From assembly GCA_963855995.1 (NCBI GenBank), contig OY979718.1, positions 28,057,282-28,121,281 of the forward strand: a stretch of DNA of 64,000 nt, read 5' to 3'. Below the pieces are notes generated by a model that saw only the letters and a list, made by a program, of their open reading frames with translations, was not told where the DNA came from and ran no database searches. Shown piece after piece: positions 58,181 to 64,000 of the stretch; position 1 is the stretch's first letter, and each line of letters begins with the position of its first letter. A program made the position numbers and the translations under genes. The DNA is from Muricea muricata (Eukaryota > Cnidaria > Anthozoa > Malacalcyonacea > Plexauridae).

Positions 58181-58839
58181 AATTCATTTAAGTGCAATGG
58201 AGAAAATGAATGTTACATGCTCATCATTTCATAATGCAAGAGCAATATAGTATAAAGCAAAATCTAAATATGAATATTAATACCCAGTAAGTAATTTTAA
58301 ATGCATACATGTCAAACAACCTACACAAACAACCTATTACATAGTGTTCTATCTACACTTCTTCTCATTATAATTATAATGCTGATGTTGTCAATCATTT
58401 TTAAAAATACTCAGTTTCATTTTTGTAGCAAGGTCAAGAGTATCTGTGTTGGCTGCTGTTGTTGTATGTAACATGGCCATGTTGATACTGTGCCTTTGTT
58501 GAAGGGATTGCTCTTGTATTCTTATAGCTTCTTCCTACTGTTTAACTCTTTCGTCTGCATTTCTATCTTCTTTTCCTTTAATACTATTTCTAGCTTTTTT
58601 TCTTATTTTGTCCATTCCTTTGTTTTCTCTTTAATCTAGTAAAACTTATTTCACTTGCTTAACTTGTTCTTGTTTGTTCCTTGCAAGATGACCCTTGACT
58701 TTTTCTCTCTTCTCACGTCGTTTAGGAGCCTCTAATACCTTGGTGCAATTTATGCCTGTATGTTCCTCTGAATCGCAGTAAATGAATCGTTTTTGTCTGT
58801 TTTTTTTTCATGATATCCAAGAAATATCCTCTCACGATC

Positions 58840-59910
58840 ACCCTATTGACCCCTTTTCTTCCAGTTTTGTTTAGTCACTGCTGTCCCTTCTTCGCCGATA
58901 GGATTACGATCCACGAATTTGTGCAAGTGTTCCACTAGAGCTGTTAGTCCCCAACTTTCCCAGTCATCGTCCTTCTGAGCTATCACTTCTCGCGCCGATC
59001 CAAGTTTGTCCATTAAGGTGTATACTGCGCTTTGGGCTGTTTCCAATTTTCCCATTGTTAAAAGAGATCAGACAGTTCTTGACAGCTTATTGTAAAAATC
59101 ATGAATTGAATTTAGTTGGTGAATGGTGGTAATTATATGAAGACTTATATCTTTTATCTATCCACATGTATCTTCTTAGCTTCCCTGTAACCATCTGGTG
59201 AATGAGGTAAACCCAGAATGTCGTCCGTGGCTTTCCTTTAACTAACTCTAACAGATAGTGAAATTTGCTCACATCCGATATCTTCGTTTCATCTACTTCT
59301 ACTGTGAATTGGTTCCAAAATCTTAACCAGTCCCTGTAATCTCCTTTAAACGGTCTGATCGTGTACTCTTCCAGTTTAACAGTAGATGCTGTTTTCTTTG
59401 TTGTGCTTGAAGCACCCACTGTTGCTTCACTTTGTTTTTGTAGCTCTAGTTTCCTTTTCAGCCATTCTTCTTCAGTTTGTTGTTTCTGTGCCATTTCTTT
59501 CTGAAGTTCCTTTTCCTGTTATAGTCGGAATCTTAATTGTTCTTCATTAATCCTCTTAGGGCTTGAAGCTGAATCTAAAATACCTCTTCTTGTTGTCGCA
59601 TTTTAAGTCCATCCAGTTTCTTTTCGCAGCCATCTCTAGCTTTTCGAAAACTCACAATGCACTCCTTTAGCCTATCTGCCCAGGCTTTCAAGCTGTCCAG
59701 ATATGCATCATTCTCCATTAAATATTGCATAGTTTTGTCTTTAGATAATTAAAGTCGCTTTATGATTCCCTCTAGTTTCTCGTATGCCATAGGAGTATCA
59801 TCCAAATTGTTTGTTGATGCCGAGGTCTTCTGCCTCTGCCAGGTTTCTTTTTGCAAGCATCACTTGTTTCTCATGTTTTTCTTTAGTTGCTATGTTAATT
59901 AGTACAATCC
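58840..59910 (-). pseudogene. BEL/Pao gag relic
   Basis: Minus strand, several frames. Coiled-coil start (LKAWADRLKECIVSFRKARD, then CEKKLDGLKMRQQEE near 59620), then EKELQKEMAQKQQTEEEWLK, the gag core EEYTIRPFKGDYRDWLRFWN, FHYLLELVKGKPR (59099-59494), and LGSAREVIAQKDDDWESWGL, VEHLHKFVDRNP (58843-59055). Stops and frameshifts throughout; pol not present. A different family from the element at 39122. Confidence 0.7.
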
Positions 59911-60397
59911 TGAACAGTTTATAATCCACTCCAATGATATTCTGTAAGTATCCAATGTTACACCTTACTGTCGAGGCTTAAACCCATATAATTTCCAATA
60001 TTGGATGCCTCAACACGTCATGTAAGACAATCGTTTTGTCTCCAAAATGTCTTTGTTTTTAAACAATCGTAATCTCAAATTTCTTGTGAAATTGTCAAGT
60101 TAGCCAAAGTTTTTAAGCGTTGTAATGAGGATCCGCGATAAGCAAATGCTTAACAAGTAAAATGCATTCTCCAACCACAAAATGTGGAGGAAACTCCACA
60201 TGCAAATCTTTGCAATCCGTTGGAAAATATACCACAAATGTGAAATTGCTCGTTTTTTATCCTGCCGGTGTCGCCACGTTCAGTGTGAGAAATTTTCCCT
60301 TGTTAGCACGCTGAAATAATCATATCTTTACGTTTACTTATTTACATTATTCAACACGTACACTATAACATAAATTTCAACACACCAACTAAAAAAC

Positions 60398-61412
60398 CAT
60401 AGAAATAGTAGATATAGAATGCGTACTCCCACCTTTTCTCTGTGAAAAATTTGTCGCCACAAAATGGCCGATTTACAAGGGCATTTTGACTAGTTCCAGA
60501 TTCCTGCGAGAGAGAATTTCGCGCGGTCGGAAGGAGTGCGATTTGTTTTTGTCAACCAGAGCTTACAAAAAAGACATAAATTGGAGACTTTAAATGGAAA
60601 AAAAAATGTTTAGAAAACGTTTCGAATGAAGGAAAACAGATTTTATGGGACTTTTTACGTTAAAGATGACACAAAGAAACAGAAGAGTGCGATAATGCAA
60701 ATGATAAGAGCAGAAAATACAAGAAATTGTTTACGGAGTGTTCAAGGTTGCTGTGACAAGACCCAAGCAACACTCAAAAAAGGATGAAAAACAATCTCAC
60801 AGGTATGTTTTAGCGTTTGAAAATACACATAATTATGTTAAGTTCAACACTATTCTAAAAGCTCAAACGGTAACTTTGTTGTTTTAGTTGGAGTTCCTTA
60901 GTTTTGAAAGGCAGTTTTTGACATACAATATTTACAAACAATCACCTTGTTCGTGCACTGTAAAATATTGTAGTTTTCATAACTTCTGTTTCCTTAATGT
61001 CTTCTAATTTAGCTTCAAAAATCAATGAAAAATTGGGTCACTTTTTCAAAAAAATGTTTAGTCATGCAGGCATGCAAAGCACTTTCAAAGTAAATCAATA
61101 TTTACGCAAAACTAAAACCGTCTTTGTATTATAGTACACAACTATTATTTAGCATCAGTGGGTCACTGTCTTTATTTCGTTGTTTCACGAGAACTGTAAT
61201 TAAACTGTAAATTTGACAAAGACAATTTTTTATCACGAACTCCTTTGTTTTACATTTAACTCTAACTTGTTTTACATTCAAGTGATTTAGCTTTATTTCT
61301 ACGTTTAACTCCTGGTCAAATTCAATATGGCGGATTTATAAGGGCAATTATTTTCAATTTTGAGTACTGGCTTGGTTACCAAGCACGCATTCTAGGTCTA
61401 CTATTTCTATGT
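60398..61412. mobile_element. Possible TIR element, about 1 kb
   Basis: CATAGAAATAGTAGA-TAGAATGCGT near the left end is inverted at the right end (ACGCATTCTAGGTCTACTATTTCTATG). TAAAAAA-type flanks occur on both sides but are low complexity. Interior has no recognised coding sequence. Confidence 0.5.
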
Positions 61413-61791
61413 AAAAAAACAACCAAGTCACTCGAATCCAGTTCTCCTGCGAGCGCTTATTAATGCTAATTTATATACATATATTGATGATTTTCCACAG
61501 TCTGATAGATTTGATATTGAAGCAGAAATCAATTGGATTAATTACGTGCCACAGGCTATCATGGACAAGTAATGCCTCCACACTTGGAGTCAACAGGACG
61601 ACAATGTGCAGAAGGTAGATGTTTGATATAAATACAGATCAAGCATATGCATACAGAGTTTAGAAACTTTTAACAGGATGCAACACACTTGTCGCAATAC
61701 ACATACCTAGCTAGGTCGTCCTTTTTCTTCAGTTCTCAAGACAGCTGGAGTTATATTTTGTTCAAAATCCAACTGATCGAACGTACGAACA

Positions 61792-62599
61792 CAGGCCTTA
61801 AAATATCAAACAGCATGTCGTCTGTCAAAATGTCCGGTGTGTTTCAGAATGGGTTGGACATTTTAAAAATTATGCCCGAAGGCCATATGTTTATTTAGGC
61901 ACGAAAATCAATTATTTTAAAATCGTTTTGAGAGTTAATTTTGAGCAGTTATAGGCATTGATACATCGAAAGTCAACTTAGCTTGTCAATAACAGAAGTG
62001 GGTCAATAACACGTTCAAAAAATTGTATATTTGCAGGTAGGAACAAATCGTAACGCCGATTAGAAGCGCTACAAAACAAGTTATAGTTCACTATACGATA
62101 TAGTTTTCTTCAAAGACAAAGTTATAGTTCATTATACAATAACTATAAGTACGTTCATCAACTCATTTCAAATAATGTTTTACTTCAACAATAGATTTAT
62201 GGTCCTTTTAGTCAAGTTCATCTTCAGAATCAGAGAATAAACTTTGACTTTCGGTTTCTTCTAAACTTCTTCCACCATGTGTTCGTGTTCTTTGTCGCCG
62301 TTGCTACCGTAACGTTGTTCTTACACCTTGAATTTCTCCGAAATATATGCGAATTTCGTGTTCATTTCATCGATATAAACGCGAATTTCGTGTTAAGTTT
62401 AAGTCAGACATGAGACAAAGTAAAAGTTTCGTCGAACATCAATCCATATAGAAAGGACATCAATGCACATGGGTCGGACAAACAGAAGTCGTTAAATTTT
62501 CTTCGGTCGGGCAGAATGTCCGGTGCTTTTTTCGTTACGTCGGACAATTTGACGAATGGGTCGAACAATGTCCGTGACCGACCGATATTTTAAGGCCTG
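61792..62599. mobile_element. Non-autonomous hAT element, 808 bp
   Basis: Ends CAGGCCTTAAAATATC and GATATTTTAAGGCCTG. Flanks TACGAACA and CACAAACA match at 6 of 8 positions. Subterminal TGTCCG/CGGACA motifs recur in both orientations. No transposase. Confidence 0.75.
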
Positions 62600-62723
62600 C
62601 ACAAACATATGATGTACGCATGCGTATAGCTCTCGTACCATGCTTGTAAGCTCCCTTGATAAAGTTTCGATGACATGCTCGCAGCAAGAAACAACACACT
62701 CAAGAACATCAAGATGGTCTTAC

Positions 62724-62851
62724 AGTCTCCTGTGAATGTACTCGACCTTGTCAATTTCTAGCTCATACCAAAACCTTTCTGCTTTGCTACATATCCTTTT
62801 CAGAGATTGCAGGTATTCTACAATGTCTTTCATTTCTTCGTCGTTGACAGC
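62724..62851 (-). CDS. Candidate exon of an unknown gene
   Basis: A 128-bp open stretch between CCATAG (acceptor) and GTAAGA (donor) encodes AVNDEEMKDIVEYLQSLKRI, CSKAERFWYELEIDKVEYIH, RRL, a charged helical sequence. The open reading continues after one stop past the donor (DHLDVLECVVSCCEHVIETL). No family recognised; could equally be part of a repeat. Confidence 0.3.
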
Positions 62852-63008
62852 CTATGGCACGGCAGACTGGACAAATCGATGTTATGTCCAATAGATGACT
62901 ATAAGCACGTTTAATATGACGACTTTGTTACTTTAAAATTGGTCACATTGTACCTTTAATGTGATGATGGTACACCTTTCATTTGACCAAGGTGCACCTT
63001 TTAACTGG

Positions 63009-63412
63009 TTGGTAGGTAGGTAGGTAAAAGCTTTATTTAAACACGCTAGCCTCGTCAACATAATGCTGATTTCCACGAGGGGCGTCACACAAACAACACA
63101 AAGAAGATAGTTAAGTTAAAAAGTTAAATTTAAAAATACTATTTACAAAAGTAGAACGTATGGCACAGAATCTTGCTCTTACATTTAATTTAGATTTACC
63201 TCTCTTTTGAAACTATCGAGACTGCTTGCCGATTTAGCTGCAAATGAAAGGTCATTCCATAACATGGCGCCGCTGTACTTAAAGCTTCTCCTTAGATGTT
63301 CTGTTCTAGGTCTTGGAATTGTTAAATCATATTCGCTATTTCTAAGATTATATCTATTTTGCATCACATTTCTTTCATAAAAAGATTTTTCCTTTGTCGT
63401 ATTAATAGTCAT
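63009..63412 (-). pseudogene. LINE 3' end (reverse transcriptase C-terminus)
   Basis: Minus strand 63412-63185 encodes NRYNLRNSEYDLTIPRPRTE, LRRSFKYSGAMLWNDL, SASSLDSFKREVN and a stop, the standard C-terminal segment of non-LTR reverse transcriptases (R.T......F.Y.GA.LWN.LP). The 3' UTR ends in (TACC)n at 63009-63028. 5'-truncated. Confidence 0.8.
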
Positions 63413-64000
63413 GCCGCACTTTTGATTTGAGAAGGTACACGTTTGACATGAAGACGTACACGTTTGATTTGGTGCAGCAAAGTAAATTAGTGACTTAATT
63501 ATAGCCTTACAGAACCTTACAGACCTTGTCAGTTGTCACGGGTTTGGCCTTGTTGAAAACATGGAGGAAAAGACAAAAGGTATACAGTGCGAACCATGGT
63601 ATTAGTTTTATAAAATATTTATGGCGTGCGTATTCAAAATGAGTATTGTTATTCATTAAAACTTACGAACATCATAACAAAGTTGTGAGAAGATGATCGA
63701 TCCTGGCAGTGTTAATATTTTATGTTAGTCACATTACTGAAAAAATATGGCGCTGTTCCATATTTGAGGTGGACCACGCTATTAGTTTTAAAAATATGAT
63801 AACACGATAGGACGTCGTTTTTAACTTAATTAGAAGTGGAAACGACATTCTTTAACCAAAAACAGCATAGGCAACAACAAGAAAATGTTTTAGTTAGAAA
63901 ATAAACGAAACTTGGTGTCATAGTTGAAGGATTTTTCAAAGATTACGTGGAACGGCGGAAAAGAGGGATTCTGGATTTCTAAAATGGATAAGAATGGGAA

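Overview
The window looks like nuclear DNA of an invertebrate animal, most likely a cnidarian of the coral or anemone type. It is A+T-rich, has split genes with GT-AG introns, an intronless class A GPCR, and a dense mix of BEL/Pao, DIRS, Ty3, LINE, Penelope-like, hAT and PIF/Harbinger debris. The species assignment is inference; the gene and repeat content is read from the sequence.

Two host genes can be supported. (1) A ten-exon gene on the minus strand, from the ATG at 56142 to the stop at 22950, encodes a secreted homologue of the Dictyostelium DD3-3 protein: signal peptide, then [46 protein letters not shown] and YHYMCSRNNNFTNRNQK motifs. Splice sites and intron phases chain through all ten exons except exon 3, which carries a one-nucleotide frame break. 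(2) An intact intronless rhodopsin-family GPCR lies at 19377-20366, also minus, downstream of it. One further candidate exon (62724-62851, minus) may belong to another gene.

Layout: 1-2350, decayed BEL/Pao pol plus 3' LTR with a (TA)n tract; 2350-13000, mostly non-coding with foldback elements and MITEs; 13054-13878, decayed Ty3-type gag; 14461-18124, five MITE or foldback insertions, then a Penelope-like relic at 18150; 19377-20366, GPCR; 22950-56142, the DD3-3-like gene, whose introns hold almost everything else. These include a (TA)n-flanked perfect palindrome, several MITEs, LINE, Penelope and DIRS relics, and a near-complete BEL/Pao element at 39122-47537. That element has identical 244-bp LTR halves, a 5-bp target duplication, and a 702-bp TIR transposon nested in its 5' LTR. 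From 56142 to 64000 there are Harbinger, BEL gag, hAT and LINE relics.

The strongest observations are the reconstructed split gene with its internal frameshift, the datable nested insertion in the BEL element, and a series of non-autonomous DNA transposons defined by terminal inverted repeats plus target-site duplications. Family names rest on recognised motifs, not on database searches.
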